This document shows, piece after piece, positions 23,728 to 35,655 of a stretch of 64,000 nt of DNA (position 1 is the stretch's first letter; each line of letters starts with the position of its first letter). The translations under genes were made by a program, and so were the position numbers. Under the pieces are notes generated by a model. It saw only the letters and a list, made by a program, of their open reading frames with translations, searched no databases and was not told the DNA's origin. The stretch is taken from assembly GCA_009823505.1 (NCBI GenBank), contig VZQC01006250.1, forward strand, positions 2,242,433-2,306,432, written 5' to 3'. The DNA comes from Rhizomys pruinosus (taxonomy: Eukaryota > Chordata > Mammalia > Rodentia > Spalacidae).

Positions 23728-24795
23728 GACAACTGAGAAAATGACCTTCCCTGGGAGTTTGCTAAAGTCAAATGAGAGCTTACAACCCACTTTCTCTTCT
23801 AGAGGTAGAGAATGTTCTTGGTGTTTTCTAGATTAACTACCGAGAACAGTGCCACTGAAGTCTGATGGTTATATATCATGCACATAGCACACATATAACA
23901 TGACTGGACATTTGGAGAAACAAAATGATGATCAACTACGTCACAATAACAAAGGCAAGAAAATGTGTTGTGCTTTTCCTATGAAATCTAGACTTTCAAT
24001 TCCTTGATGAGAGCACAAAATATATAAGAATTATATAGCTAAGAAAGTTGCCTTAATCTGCTAAGAATGTATATGAAAGCTGCTGAGAATGTATGTGATG
24101 CTACCTAACCACAAGGTGCTACTAACAGCTTATCACCAGCTTCTCCATAGACAGTAGAGGTTACTAGACCTTAGGTAAATGAAACTGCAACATTAAAGTA
24201 AAACATGGGGTAAAAGAGTAACTGACCCCACCAGACTCACAAAGATGTTAAATTTCTGTCCCCAAACTTGAATCTTGCTTCTAGTTCTGCTTATTTTCCC
24301 ATTCACTGTTATTAATTCAATGGTCTTGGGAACTGCAAAGATACTTGGTTAAAGCCACGTCTCTTAAAGAATATTGTCCAAATAGTTTTAGCTTTAAGAG
24401 TAGGGAATGGGTGAAGGAGGTAGTAATTATGTGAATACACAAGACAGAATGACTTCAAATGAGTTATCGGGACACAATTCTCTTTATTTTACTATACAAA
24501 AATGTAACAAGGCAGCAGTTAGTATAGAGAAAGTTTTGCTGTTTGGAGCCACACATCCTCCATGGTTACATGTCTTGCTGTGTGCACTGCTCTCACAAAC
24601 TAGGTTCAGAAGTGCTAGAAGCTCCATTGCTGCTCAGCAGTTGATGGGCACTGAAGAGACTTTAGAAATCACCATAGAATGTTAATATGAAAATATAAAA
24701 GAGCCCATTGTGCTTTCCTTGAATGCCAAACAAACTAGAAGACTAAGACTGAGAAGAATTTTTTTAATGTTTCTCTTTTTTTTTCTACTTGCAAA
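23728..24795. other. Unique intronic sequence
   Basis: Nothing recognised. A 92-codon ORF at 24407-24685 shows no domain or signal that I know. Confidence 0.5.
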
Positions 24796-25190
24796 CTATT
24801 ATAGTTACCTTTAGCTGTCAACATGGTACAAACCTAGAGTCACCTGGGAAGAAGGAACCTCAATTGAAGAACTTCCCAGGTCAGATTTTCCTGTGACCAT
24901 GTCTATGGACATTTTCTTGATTGCTAATTGATGTAGGAGGACCCAGCCTACTGTGGGAAGTACCATACCTTAGCAGGTGGGCCTGGGCTCTATAAGAAAA
25001 CCAGTTCAGCCAGCCAGAGGGAGCAAGCTGATAAGTATTCCTTCATGGTATCTGCTTCAGCTCTTGTCTAAGCTCCTGCCCTGGTTTCCCTTGATGATAG
25101 ACTATAACTTGAAAGATGAAATATACCCTTTTCTCTCCAAGTTGTTTTAGTCAGAGCTTTATCATATAACAGAAAGAAACATATAAAATA
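24796..25190 (+). mobile_element. URR1-type DNA element
   Basis: GCTGTCAACATGGTACAAAC, AGAGTCACCTGGGAAGAAGG, AGGACCCAGCCTACTGTGGG and TTGTTTTAGTCAGAGCTTTA match the rodent URR1 repeat, which I recall as a nonautonomous hAT-Charlie element. It has no coding capacity. Confidence 0.8.
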
Positions 25191-25344
25191 TACAAACAAA
25201 ATACATTCAAGATTTAAAATCCATTGCAAATTGCAGTAGCTCTGACTGGTATGGAATTTTCTTTCATTTTTACTTTACTTTTACTAATTGCTATACTGAG
25301 TATAGACATTTGTAAAACTATCACCTGACAGTCTTTAATATAAT

Positions 25345-25515
25345 TCTGTTTTGTTCTTGTTTTTTGTTTTTTGTTTTGTTTTTTGTTTTGAGACATGATC
25401 TATGCCACTATTCCTGACTGACCTCAAATTTACTGTTTACCAAACTAGTCTTAAACTTATAGTGATCTACCTCCTGAGTGCTGGGTTCACAGGTCTGGGC
25501 CACCACATCCAGCCA
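25345..25515 (-). mobile_element. B1 SINE, diverged
   Basis: A (TTTTG)n-like tail precedes TTTTGAGACATGATCTATGC; the element ends GGGCCACCACATCCAGCC. Confidence 0.8.
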
Positions 25516-25884
25516 AGAATTATTTTTGCTCAGTCAATATGCATGTATAGCAGAAGCACCCAAGACTGCAATGCTATCCTAGAGATGAAGATACTTTAAA
25601 AAAGAAGGCCAAAAACAGAAGTGCTGGTCCTACAGAGATTATGTGGTAATTTGAAAAGACATGAAACAAAATAAAGATAAGAATTCATAGTAAGAATAAC
25701 ACAAGAAACAAAATAAAGGTAAGAATTCATTGATGGTGATATGCAGTATCAAAGAAAATAAATCATGGGTTATAATTTGAATTTAGGTGAGATTTCGCTA
25801 TTCAAAATAATTAAATACAATCACAGAAATGTGGAAAGCACAGACATAGTAGTTATAGAAGCCATGGTCACTGTTCTCACTAGT

Positions 25885-26065
25885 AATTACAGCTGGGCAC
25901 TGGGCCAAGTGCTTTATAAGCACTCTACCACTTCAGCACCATGACAAGTCTGTGAGTCAGGGCTACTATTATATCTCTTTTACATCTGGAAAAACGAAAG
26001 CTTAAAACAATTAAGAAGCTTGCCTATGGTCACAGTTAATAAGTAGAAGGGCTGGAATTAATACT
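25885..26065 (+). mobile_element. MIR SINE relic
   Basis: CCAAGTGCTTTATAAGCACT, TATATCTCTTTTACATCTGG, then AAGAAGCTTGCCTATGGTCA, match the MIR core and L2-like end, which marks an ancient insertion. Confidence 0.7.
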
Positions 26066-26254
26066 AGGGAGGAAAACAATAAAAAGGAAACAACAAAACC
26101 ACTGCCAACCAACTTCTGTAGGCATCCTTTCTATTAACATTTTCTGTAACATACAATATTTCCTATAACAATAAGCTAGATAACATAGAATTGGCCTTTC
26201 TGTTAGACTGGATATAAACAGTATAGAAAATTTAAAAAATAGTACAGATGCAGA

Positions 26255-26294
26255 ACACATACACACATATGCAGGCGGACAGACAGACACACAC

Positions 26295-26348
<54 letters not shown>

Positions 26349-26356
26349 ACACACAA
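26255..26356. repeat. (CA)n / (CATA)n microsatellite
   Basis: A compound tract with a CAGACAGACAGA start, CATACATACATA middle and long CA runs. Confidence 0.95.
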
Positions 26357-26399
26357 GTTAAGAAATGCTCTCAAGCAGAGCCTGGCAATCAATACTTCT

Positions 26400-28036
26400 A
26401 CCAGTTATAATCTAGTGGCTATGATAGGATTTTTGTTTTGTATTATTTTGTTTTATAGAAGACAGTATAACTGAAAAGGAAAAGAAGTGGATGGAGCTGA
26501 ATAACTATAACACAGAGCTAAGGAACTGGCAACATGTTGGTGTGAGGCAGGGCAAAGGAGACTAGATAAAGAAGCTCCTGCACTTCAGCCAGGCTGGAGA
26601 GTGGTCAGAGCTAGAGAAAAAAAGAGAGACCTAGGGATTGCTCTGGGGTGAGGAAGGATCTTCAAGATCCCAAAAGATGAAAAGCTTACTCTCATTCATT
26701 AGTGCTTTTACTCCAGTGATGTTCTGCGTTTAAAATAGAAAAGAAATTCACTGCATGCATGCAAGAATCCAGGACACTTTGTTTAGTCTTAAAACAACAA
26801 CAATAACAAAAATGCTTAGTGCCCATCACATTGTAGATATTTGATGGTAACTCACTTGTCACAACAACCTGGAAAGGGAGAACTGAAGACAAGGAGCAAG
26901 AATGCTAGCTTTGATCAATAAAATGGTGACCCCCAGGTACAGTGGGTAGTAGTCACTTACCAAGCTCAACTGTTCCTTCTTATCCCCCTGAGTCCAAGCA
27001 GAAGGCCCTGCATAATACAGTTAGCTACTTTAGCAATTCTGTAGCTAGAAACATCGATTTCATCAAGAAGGTCCTCAGTGAGTAAGGTGATTTTCCAGAT
27101 ATTTGAATATCATAAGCACCTTTTAATTTTTTACATTTCCTCACCATCTAAAACAGCTGAAATAATACAACATGACTCTTATTATGACAAAGCTATAACT
27201 ATAAACATTAATAAATAATTCTTGAGACTACAGAAGAATTTATGAGTTTTCTTCCATATCAAGTATATTCCAAGTGCTGAACCTTGACACAGCACATATA
27301 GATCTACTCATTCCCTGTATACTCCTGCCTGGTGAGGGTAAGTGTGCTCTGCAGCTGAGACCTGTCTTCACAGCTACAACAGGCTGGGCTCAGGCCCCAG
27401 TGCATCCCAACAGCCTCCTCAAGCAGGGCAAGAGTTAAATGCACAGAAAACAGTTAGTGAACAAGGAGAAGGAAAAGAAGACTGTTTGTGATAAACAGAA
27501 CACCACAAAAGAAACACAAAGAAGAAAAAAATTAAGTTTAAGAGACAAAAGGAATCCAAGGGAAGAAAATCAGTGGAAGGTCAGAGGCTTGCTGTGACCG
27601 AACTATATCCACAGACATCCAAAATCCAGAGCTTCTGGATATTCATCAAGCATAAATGGAGCTGCTTAAGACTACTCAGGCAGACCAAAGAAGGAAGCAA
27701 GATATGGAAGCCCAATCCCAACATGTCAGTGTACTTGCAAATTTATGCAATATGGATCAGCAAAATCAGAAAATTTGACAACCTAATGTGTAGAGTTAAA
27801 ATTCTTTCCTTCCTGGTTTTAAGATAAAAACAAGTAGATAGGAGTTGAAATGTCATACACAAGGCACATGGTTTCATATTCTCTCGGTTCAGTCTTAAGT
27901 TAAAGTAGAAAATATCCAAGAAAAGCCGATCAATACCTTATAAAAATAGCTTTCTTCAGATTTTCCTGTTTACAAATTCTCCTTTAAGTTTATTCTAAAA
28001 TTTTAAAGAACATTTTAACCTGTAGAAAGATTCCAT
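26400..28036. other. Unique intronic sequence
   Basis: No exon, SINE or LINE recognised. Confidence 0.5.
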
Positions 28037-28181
28037 AAGGGTCAGTGAGACGGCTCAGCACTTGTTGCCAAACCTGAGGACTTTGAATTCAATCTCTGGA
28101 ACCCACACAGTAGAAGAAAAGAACCGCAAGTTGCCCCCTGACCTCCAACTGCAGGCAGGGGCAGGTGAGCATGTGCAGGTA

Positions 28182-28252
<71 letters not shown>

Positions 28253-28400
28253 ATTCTCTCTCGCATGTGTATGTATGTTCTCTCTCTCACATGTATCTGT
28301 ATGCCCTCTCACAGTCTCTCTCTCGTGTGTATGTACATTCTATCTCTCACACACAAACACACACACACAAATATACACAAACACACACCACAAATGGAAT
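28037..28400 (+). mobile_element. tRNA-like SINE (B3/B4 type) ending in a long (TC)n tract
   Basis: GGGTCAGTGAGACGGCTCAG, GTTGCCCCCTGACCTCCAAC and GTGAGCATGTGCAGGTACAT form a B3/B4-like body. Its 3' part is a pyrimidine tract of about 60 bases (28188-28250), then mixed TC and CA repeats. Confidence 0.7.
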
Positions 28401-28804
28401 TAACATAAAAAATAAAGTTTGCCTGAGTTCTGAAAGTAAAGAAAAGTTTAAAGGAAGCAGAGCTAGGCAAGGTATGTGGTTCTAAGTGAAAATGACAGTA
28501 GAATCACAGTGGAGAACAGATTCCAAGCATTTTGTTTCAGACATATAAAACTAATGATTAAGAGTAGAGATGCAAGCCTTGAAATCAGTACACATGTGAG
28601 TAAGAAAAGGAGGCCCTAGCAACACATCAGCATTGCAGAGTGATTGCTCCAGAAGGCAAGGGAAAAGGGCCTATGAGGTCACAAGCCTACTGCTCTCCTG
28701 CTGTCTACAAAAATCCCTGGGTACCATCCTCATTCTTTTATGAGTTCTATGACTTTATTTTGGCCAAACTCTTCCATGATCTCTCATTGTTTTCACAATT
28801 CTTT

Positions 28805-29081
28805 TTTTTTTAATTTTTTATTTATTTCTTTTTTTTTTTTAATTTTTTTTTTATTTATTTCTGTATGTGTATGAATGTACTGTCTGCATGCAGGTCTGTG
28901 CACCCGTGTCGTGCAATGCCGCGGAGGTCAGAAGAGGGTCTCGGATTCCCCTGGAGCTGGAGTTCTCCTGGAATTGGAGTTTCAGACGGTTCTCGGCCGC
29001 CATGTGGGTGCTGGGGATCGAACCTGGGTCCTCTGTATGAGAGGTCGGCGCTCTTAACTGCTAGGCCATCTCTCCAGCCCA
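28805..29081 (-). mobile_element. B2 SINE with 16-bp target duplication
   Basis: TGTTTTCACAATTCTT flanks it at 28789-28804 and 29082-29097. It is CpG-rich with an intact box-B-like GGGATCGAACC and has the 17-base duplication. Confidence 0.96.
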
Positions 29082-29104
29082 TGTTTTCACAATTCTTAAC
29101 TGTC

Positions 29105-29235
29105 GGCATAGTTACCTGTAGTCCAGCTACATGGAAAGCTAAGATGGAATGATAGTTTGAGCCCAGAAATGTAAGAATAGTCTGGGCAACACAGTGAGCT
29201 CTCAACTCAGAAAACAAACAAATAAATAAAAACCA
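29105..29235 (+). mobile_element. Ancestral 7SL-derived SINE (proto-B1 type)
   Basis: CCTGTAGTCCAGCTACATGG, GTTTGAGCCCAGAAATG and GTCTGGGCAACACAGTGAG are closer to the 7SL/proto-B1 monomer than to modern B1. Confidence 0.65.
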
Positions 29236-29356
29236 AGTAATACACCAAAGAAAATCCATTTCCTCCACTGGTTCCTCATGTGAGATCTTCTAACTACTGT
29301 TTTATGCTGCCTAGAGAAAAGGAGTGAAAAGGAGTTCCTTAAAAAGATATGTTGAG

Positions 29357-29591
29357 GGCTGGAGAGATGGCCTAGCGGTTAAGAGCGCCGACCGCTCTTA
29401 CAGAGGACCCGGGTTTGATCCCCAGCACCCACATGGCGGCCGAGAGCCGTCTGAAACTCCAATTCCAGGAGAACTCCAGTTCCAGGGGAATCCGAGACCC
29501 TCTTCTGACCTCCGCGGCATTGAACGACACGGGTGCACAAACCTGCACACAGACAGTACATTGATACACACACCGAAATTAAAAAAAAAAA
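29357..29591 (+). mobile_element. B2 SINE with 15-bp target duplication
   Basis: AAAAGATATGTTGAG flanks it at 29342-29356 and 29592-29606. It has the 17-base duplication and intact tRNA-like boxes. Confidence 0.96.
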
Positions 29592-29609
29592 AAAAGATAT
29601 GTTGAGGTC

Positions 29610-30387
29610 CTAAACCCCAATATCTCAAAATATTCAGGCTTCAAGCCTCCAGAATAGTAACAGTGAATCTCCTTTGCTCTAGCCACATGGTGTGTGGTCC
29701 TCTGTCACAGCGGCCCTAGGACACCAATGCTGGCAAAGGTGCTCTTCCACACACTGATTCTTTTTCCCAACATGACTGGCTAAGAAAGTCCCAGACTCAC
29801 ACTGAACAGTCACCTGCCCTCATCTCAGCCTGTCAGAAATCTCACCTTGCTGCCTGTCAAGCCCTCAGGAGGTCTTTCACTGTCCATCACAGCTCTGCAG
29901 CTAATGAGCTAATTAATAGTTAACCTTAAAACCTCTTCAGCTCCACTTATTACCTACATTCTCAGAGCCATCTTCTTACAACCTGCTGGTCCAATCTGGT
30001 CTCTACATTGATCCCCAATATTCCAGATACATTTCTGATTGAGGGACTTCTTGTGGCCTGTTCTTGCTCGTTGTTTGATATGCTTTGTTTTCAGAACCTG
30101 CCTGGCTCTGTTTTATTCAACTTTCTATTAAAATGTTGCCTTATAAATGGGATCTTTACAATGAGAGCCTTTGACACTCCACCAATTACTTCGATCTCCT
30201 ATAAGATCACCTCCAAAAGAACACACCATCTGCCTGTTGCCTATTTACAAGGCAATTATTACTTCATAGCTTACTTGTGAACAGTCTCTCATCAGGGCTT
30301 CTCCCTATTCCCTGATGGTCACCAACACTGAGGTCAGGACCTGGCATAAACAAGGTGCTGAGAATGGCCTACTACATTAATTCACAG
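29610..30387. other. Intronic sequence, possibly L2-like in part
   Basis: 29860-30280 reads like decayed LINE (L2-type) sequence, but I cannot assign it firmly. Confidence 0.35.
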
Positions 30388-30629
30388 GTTTTTTTTAAAA
30401 AAAAATATATTATGTTTATTTTTTTATTTTATGTTTATGAGTATATTGCCTGCATGTGCGTAAATGCATCCATGTTGTGCAATGCCCACGGAGGTCAGAA
30501 GAGAGCATCAGATCCTCTGGAACTGGAGTTACAGATGGCTGTTAGCTGCCATGTAGGTGGTAGGAACTGAATCAGGGTCCTCTGTAAGAGCAGTCAGTGT
30601 TCTTAACTGCTGAGCCATCTCTCCAGCCC
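30388..30629 (-). mobile_element. B2 SINE, shorter and diverged form
   Basis: A minus-strand B2 ending TGAGCCATCTCTCCAGCCCC, without the 17-base duplication. Confidence 0.9.
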
Positions 30630-31093
30630 CTTCATGGGTTTCTTAAGGGTGTTCTAGTTACCAACTATGACCCAGCCAATATATTTCCCATACTACCTAC
30701 AAAAAAACATGGATTTCAGCAGGGCTTTATTTGAAATATTTCATGGAGGTCAGGGATTTCCCAAGACCACCTGAAGCACAGGTAGGAGCTGGGTGCTACA
30801 GTTGGTGGCACTGCTTTGGGAGACTGTGGATTCTTCAGGAGGCAAAGCCTCACTGCAGGAAGTGGTTCACTAGAAAGCAGACACTGAGTGTTCTAGTGCA
30901 GCTCCACTTTTAGTTTGAGCACATTGTTTTCTGATCAATCAAGATGTGAGAAAGTCATCTCATGCTACAGCTGCACTGAGATTGTGAACCAAATAATCCT
31001 AAAACTGTTTCTGATTGTATCAAAGCAATGAGAAAAGTAACTGACCATCCATACCTCATCTCTCACCGCTCTCCTTTCACCTGGTAGATAAGC

Positions 31094-31690
31094 TGTGATG
31101 GTTGGTTTTCATTGTCAACTTGAAATAATCTAGAATCACATGAAAAAAGGGCATCTGGGCATGTCTCTGAGGGAACTTCATAATTACACTAAATGTCGTG
31201 AGCAGTACCATTGTCTGGACTTGGGATTACAGACTGCATAAAACTGGAGAAAGTAGGGCTGGAGAGATAGCTCAGTGGTAAAGAGCAATAGCTGCTCTTG
31301 CAGAGGACACAGGTTCAGTTGCTAGCACCTGCATGGTGGGAAATAATCTTTGGTAACTCCAATTCCAGGGGATCTGACACCTTCTTCTGGCCTCCACGAC
31401 CACTGTACACAGGTGGTGTTCATACATATAAACAGACAAAAAACACTCATACACATAATATAAAAATAAATAAGATGAAGAGAGCTGAACAAAAGCATGC
31501 ATGCATTAATTCACTGCTCCTTGCCATTCACTGTGTATATAATGTGATTAGCTGCTTCAAGTTCCTACTGCTTCCACCTTTCTGTAATGATGGACTATAA
31601 CCTAGTATTATGAACCAAATAAGTCCTTTCTCCCTTAATTTGCTTTTCTTGGGGTATTTTATCACAGCATCAAGAAACAAAGCCAAGATA
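31094..31690 (+). mobile_element. URR1-type DNA element split by a B2
   Basis: GTGATGGTTGGTTTTCATTG to GGACTTGGGATTACAGACTG is the first half, and TGATTAGCTGCTTCAAGTTC to GTATTTTATCACAGCATCAA the second. A B2 lies between the halves. Confidence 0.85.
31257..31476 (+). mobile_element. B2 SINE inserted in URR1
   Basis: GGGCTGGAGAGATAGCTCAG to an AAAAATAAATAAG tail. It is diverged from the young form and lacks the 17-base duplication. Confidence 0.88.
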
Positions 31691-31730
31691 TAAGCTTTTA
31701 AGCTTCAAAAATTTTAGTCCTATACATTGC

Positions 31731-32040
31731 CAAGACCAGCATGCGCCCTACTGGGTGAGCAGATTTCATCTGTGTCCTTCAGAACACCAACATGCAAAAG
31801 ACCAGGTGAAGACTGCATGCCTGGGGGCTTTGGGCACCCCTGTGCCCCGTGGAGGCCTGGTATCGGCCGGGAACTTCCAACCCTCTGGTCCCAGTGTGTG
31901 ACGTGGGCAGAGTTAGATGAGCACCACACAGCACAAGACCAGCGTGCATCCCACAGGGCGAGCGGACTTCACCTGTGTCCTGCAGAACACCACCCTGCAG
32001 AAGACCAGCCTAGGGAGGTGGTGGTCCAGAGTATCTAGCT
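31731..32040 (+). promoter_or_regulatory. L1 5' UTR with monomer-type tandem repeat
   Basis: CAAGACCAGC at 31731 and 31934 begins two copies of a 203-base unit. The second copy matches for about 70 bases (GAGCRGAYTTCAYCTGTGTC, CAGAACACCAMCMTGCA) and then leaves the repeat. In murine L1 such monomers carry the promoter; by analogy this is the L1 promoter. Confidence 0.75.
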
Positions 32041-32238
32041 ATGCAGCCAATGTTGAGGCATCAGAACCCAAAGAAACAAATAAACAAACAAATTCACATG
32101 CCAAAGACACACACACACACACAAAAACATGGAAAAAGCTCATAATAAATCCACACCAAACTCTACCAAACCTACAGAAGACTCCTACAATGAGATCTCC
32201 CTGGAAGGAAACCAAGACATGGACTTTAGAAAAACAAT

Positions 32239-32709
32239 GTGGATATATTCAAAGAAATTAGAGAACTAAGGGAAGAGACTGAAAAACTCAAGAAGTACCA
32301 ACAGGGTGATAATGACAATCATTGGAAAGAACTAAGGGGAGAGATTGAAAAACTCAAGAAGGACCTAGAGGGAGATAATCACAAACCTTGGAAAGAACTA
32401 AAGGGAGAAAATGACAAACTCCAGAAGGAAGTGGAAATGTTGAAAAGATTCCAGGCTGAAAGGGAAAAAGAAAATGACCAACGAACCAAGGACCTACAAG
32501 ATGAGAATGACAGGCTCCAGAAGAAAGTGGAAATACTAAAGAAATCACAGGATGAAATGAAAAAGGAAATTGAACATTCATCCAATCAACAGGATAGGAT
32601 GGGAAAAAGCCTCAGAAGCAGAATGGAAGAAGCAGAAAAAAGAATATCAGACCTGCAGGATAACATGGACCAACCAGAATGCTCACGTAAAGATTATAAA
32701 AAATTTTAA
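32239..32709 (+). pseudogene. L1 ORF1p coiled-coil region, broken
   Basis: The open stretch of 156 codons is almost entirely heptad-rich coiled coil with many Glu and Lys residues, as in the N-terminal part of the L1 RNA-binding protein ORF1p, which trimerises through this coil. A 22-residue (66-base) unit, of the form E-x-E-K-L-K-K to W-K-E-L-K-G, starts at 32275, 32341 and 32407 in tandem; this corresponds to the length-variable region known in rodent ORF1. Downstream, 32710-33080 contains decayed RRM/CTD-like words (IIEENFPKLKK, KARRMWTK) broken by stops. The protein is therefore truncated after the coil. The neighbouring ORF2 is mostly deleted. Confidence 0.85.
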
Positions 32710-33725
32710 AATACACAAAAAATACACAACCAGGAAATGTGGGACACTATGAAAAGACACTATGCATCATAGGGATAGAGGATTGAGAAAAATCCCAAGA
32801 CAACACTATTGACCAGACTGTCCACAGGATAATAGAAGAAAATTTCCCCAAACTGAAAAAAAGATAAACCCATATAAATACAAGAAGCACACAGAACACC
32901 GAACAGACAAGACCAGAAAAGAAATTCCCCATGCCATATCATAGTTAAAACACCAGATGCTGAAAACGAAGACAAAATACTGAAAGCCACAAGAGAAAAA
33001 CAAGTTACATAGAAGGGGAAACCCATCAGAATCGCAGCTGACTTCTCAGTGCAAACTAGGAAAGCTAGAAGAATGTGGACCAAAGTATAGTGGATCAAAA
33101 ATCTCAACATGAAGCCTGAAACCCTGAAGGTGATAGAAGAAAAAGTTGGCAACAACCTACAAGACATAGGCATAAGAAAAAGACTTTCTAAATCAGACAG
33201 CAGCTGCACAGGAAGAGGGTCAACAGTTGACAAATGGGACCTCATAAACCTCTAAAGCTTCTGTACTATTCAGCAGTAAAGAAAGATGGCATCATCAGCT
33301 TTGCAGGTAAATGGATGGAGCTCAAAGCCATCATGCTGAGTGAAGTAACACAGTCCCAGAAAGACAAACGGAGAATGGTTTCCCTCATTTGTGGATGCTA
33401 ACACCAAGTTCCCCAGACGAAAGGCATGCAGAACGACATTATGGTTATACTTATGTTTATCTGAAAGCAACTACCAATTATTTTCAGACAATGTAATTAC
33501 TGTATATGGATGGAGAGTATGTATCCATATTTTAGAGTAACATAAAATTAATGGAGGAAATGTGAATTCCTAAACATAAAAAAAGACTGAGAGAAAGATG
33601 CAGGATAGTTATGGCAGAATGCATAATCTGGGATAGGGTGGGGTGGGGGGAGGAAGAGGGGAATATGCCTGAACTGAATTGAAAAATGATATATGAAATA
33701 CACAAAACATCAATAAAAAATTTAA

Positions 33726-34619
33726 TCCTTTCTTTTAGTGTATCAAGGACATGAACTCCTATAGCAAGTGCCCTAGTCTCATGTCATGTGGGAAGCTCAG
33801 ACAGGAGGAATTTAGTTTTACTTAACAGTGTGTGTATACTTAGGAATCTGAACATTTTTCATGTCCCTTCAGTTTATACTTAAATTCTTTGTATATCAAT
33901 ACACACAAACTTACATTGTCTATTTTATTGATCTTTTTACATGAGAAAGAGAGAAAGAAAGAGAGAGAGGGAATGAAGATGTCGTGTCCCCAAACACACA
34001 GACACACATACTCACATATAGTTTTCCAACTTTTCAGCCAACAAAAATATGGACACAATCCTGTCATAAAGGTAGTCTTTGAAAACAGAAGAGCTCACGT
34101 GATGTATCATCTCATTCTGAAAACAATTATGGGTGTTTTAGGTTTCCCATTAAGGGAAATGATATGCTATATCCATAAATTGTAAGTTTATAATTTTCAC
34201 CATGTAAAGAAAGTAATCAAGTAACTTTTCAATAAACATTTATGTTATATTTAATCTCCACCAGGCACTATGCAGAGTTTGGAAATAGAGAGATGAATAC
34301 AGCAAAAAATGGGCCATTAAGGAACCTACAGAACATAGAGGACACACACACAAACAAATAATACTAAACTCTATTTAATACACAATGCAAAGCACAGATA
34401 AACCATAAATGGAGAGGTGGGAGTTAAGTAGGTCATCATATTCTTAGAGGCTAGGGCCTCACAGCGGGTAGCACTGGATCTAGGTCTTGACAGGTGGTCA
34501 TCTTCCTTGGTCAGGCAAGGAAGGAGTACAAGAAGAAAATCATACTCCAAGACACAAAAGACTGCCCTCAGGAAGAAACAGTTGTTATTTGCATGTACTT
34601 CTTCTATTTAAAAACAACT
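33726..34619. other. Intronic sequence, possible ancient repeat
   Basis: 34258-34500 (CACCAGGCACTATGCAGAGT, GATGAATACAGCAAAAAATG, CACACAAACAAATAA) resembles a very old mammalian dispersed repeat, but I cannot assign it. Confidence 0.35.
33940..33975. repeat. GA-rich simple sequence
   Basis: GAGAAAGAGAGAAAGAAAGA and similar units. Confidence 0.9.
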
Positions 34620-35008
34620 GAGAACTTGGGTTCCAGAGAGGTGCCTGGACTCAGTGAGGTGCCGGTAAGGCACTGCTTTGAGCCTTGGGGGGCACAACAC
34701 CTGCCCCCTGGAACTCTCAGCTTAGGTTCCAGAGAGGCTATCCCTTTTTGCAGATGATATGACAGTTTACTTAAGGATGATTAAAAACGCCACCAGAAAA
34801 CTTCTACAAACAAGTAAGAGTGTCAGTAAAGTGGCAGGATACAAAATTAACCTAGAAAAATCAGTAGCCTTTCTTTACAACACCAATAAACAAGTGGAGA
34901 AGGAATATATGACCTTCCCACACACAACAGCCTCAAAAACAATATAAAAATGCCTGGGAACAAACCTAACCAAAGATACCAAAGAGCTCTACAAAATTTT
35001 ACACCCCT

Positions 35009-35245
35009 TGGGGGCTGGAGAGATGGCCTAGCGGTTAAGAGCACCGACTGCTCTTGCAGAGGACCCGGGTTCGATCCCCAGCACCCATGTGGTGGCTGAG
35101 AACCGTCTGTACCTCCAATTCCAGGAGAACTCCAGTTCCAGGGGAATCTGACGCCCTCTTCTGACCTCCACGGCATTGCACGACACGAGTGCACAGACCT
35201 ACACGCAGACAATACATTCATACACATAAAGAAATAAAAAAAAAA
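35009..35245 (+). mobile_element. B2 SINE inside L1, 15-bp target duplication
   Basis: AAATTTTACACCCCT at 34994-35008 recurs at 35246-35260. It carries the 17-base duplication. Removing it restores L1 continuity. Confidence 0.96.
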
Positions 35246-35653
35246 AAATTTTACACCCCTGAAAAAGGAGATTGAAAATGACATCAAAAGATGGAACGAC
35301 CTCCTATGCTCATGGATTGGAAACAATATAGTAAAAATGTCCATTTTACCCAAATTGATATACAGATTCAATGCAATCCCAATCAAAATCCCATGAGCTT
35401 CTTTACAGACTTGGGGAAAAAAGTCCTTAAATTAATATGGAAAAACAAAATACCCTGAATAGCTAAAGCAACCCTGAGTGAAAAATGCAATACAGGGGAG
35501 ACTGTTCTACCAGACTTCAAGCTATATTATAGGGCCACAGTCATAAACACAGCCTGGTACTGGCATAAAAACAGACCTGTTGACCAATGGAACAAAATTC
35601 AAGATCCAAAATTGAGCTCATACAATTTCAGCCACCTCATATTTGACAAAGGG

Positions 35654-35655
<2 letters not shown>

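Larger units (their letters stand above)
31731..33725 (+). mobile_element. L1 with 5' UTR, ORF1 and internal deletions
   Basis: The order is monomer-type 5' UTR, ORF1, then a jump at about 33085 into the C-terminal end of ORF2. A second jump at about 33267 leads to the ORF2/3' UTR border, and a 3' UTR with a GGGGTGGGGGGAGG tract ends near 33720 at CAATAAAAAA. Reverse transcriptase and endonuclease are absent, so the element cannot move by itself. Confidence 0.85.

Noticed and set aside
24407..24685. 92-codon ORF as a small gene
   Set aside because: There is no domain, signal, splice context or repeat origin that I recognise, and its length is expected by chance in 64 kb.
28042..28485. Repeated RE and SL dipeptide ORFs on both strands
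   Set aside because: These are the (TC)n tract read in several frames.
28855..29605. ORFs with similar MYCLHAGLCT and RGGQKRVSDSPG peptides, repeated across the window as a possible gene family
   Set aside because: The same peptides occur at every B2 copy (also 35035, 49048, 53219, 60133). They are B2 translated, not genes.
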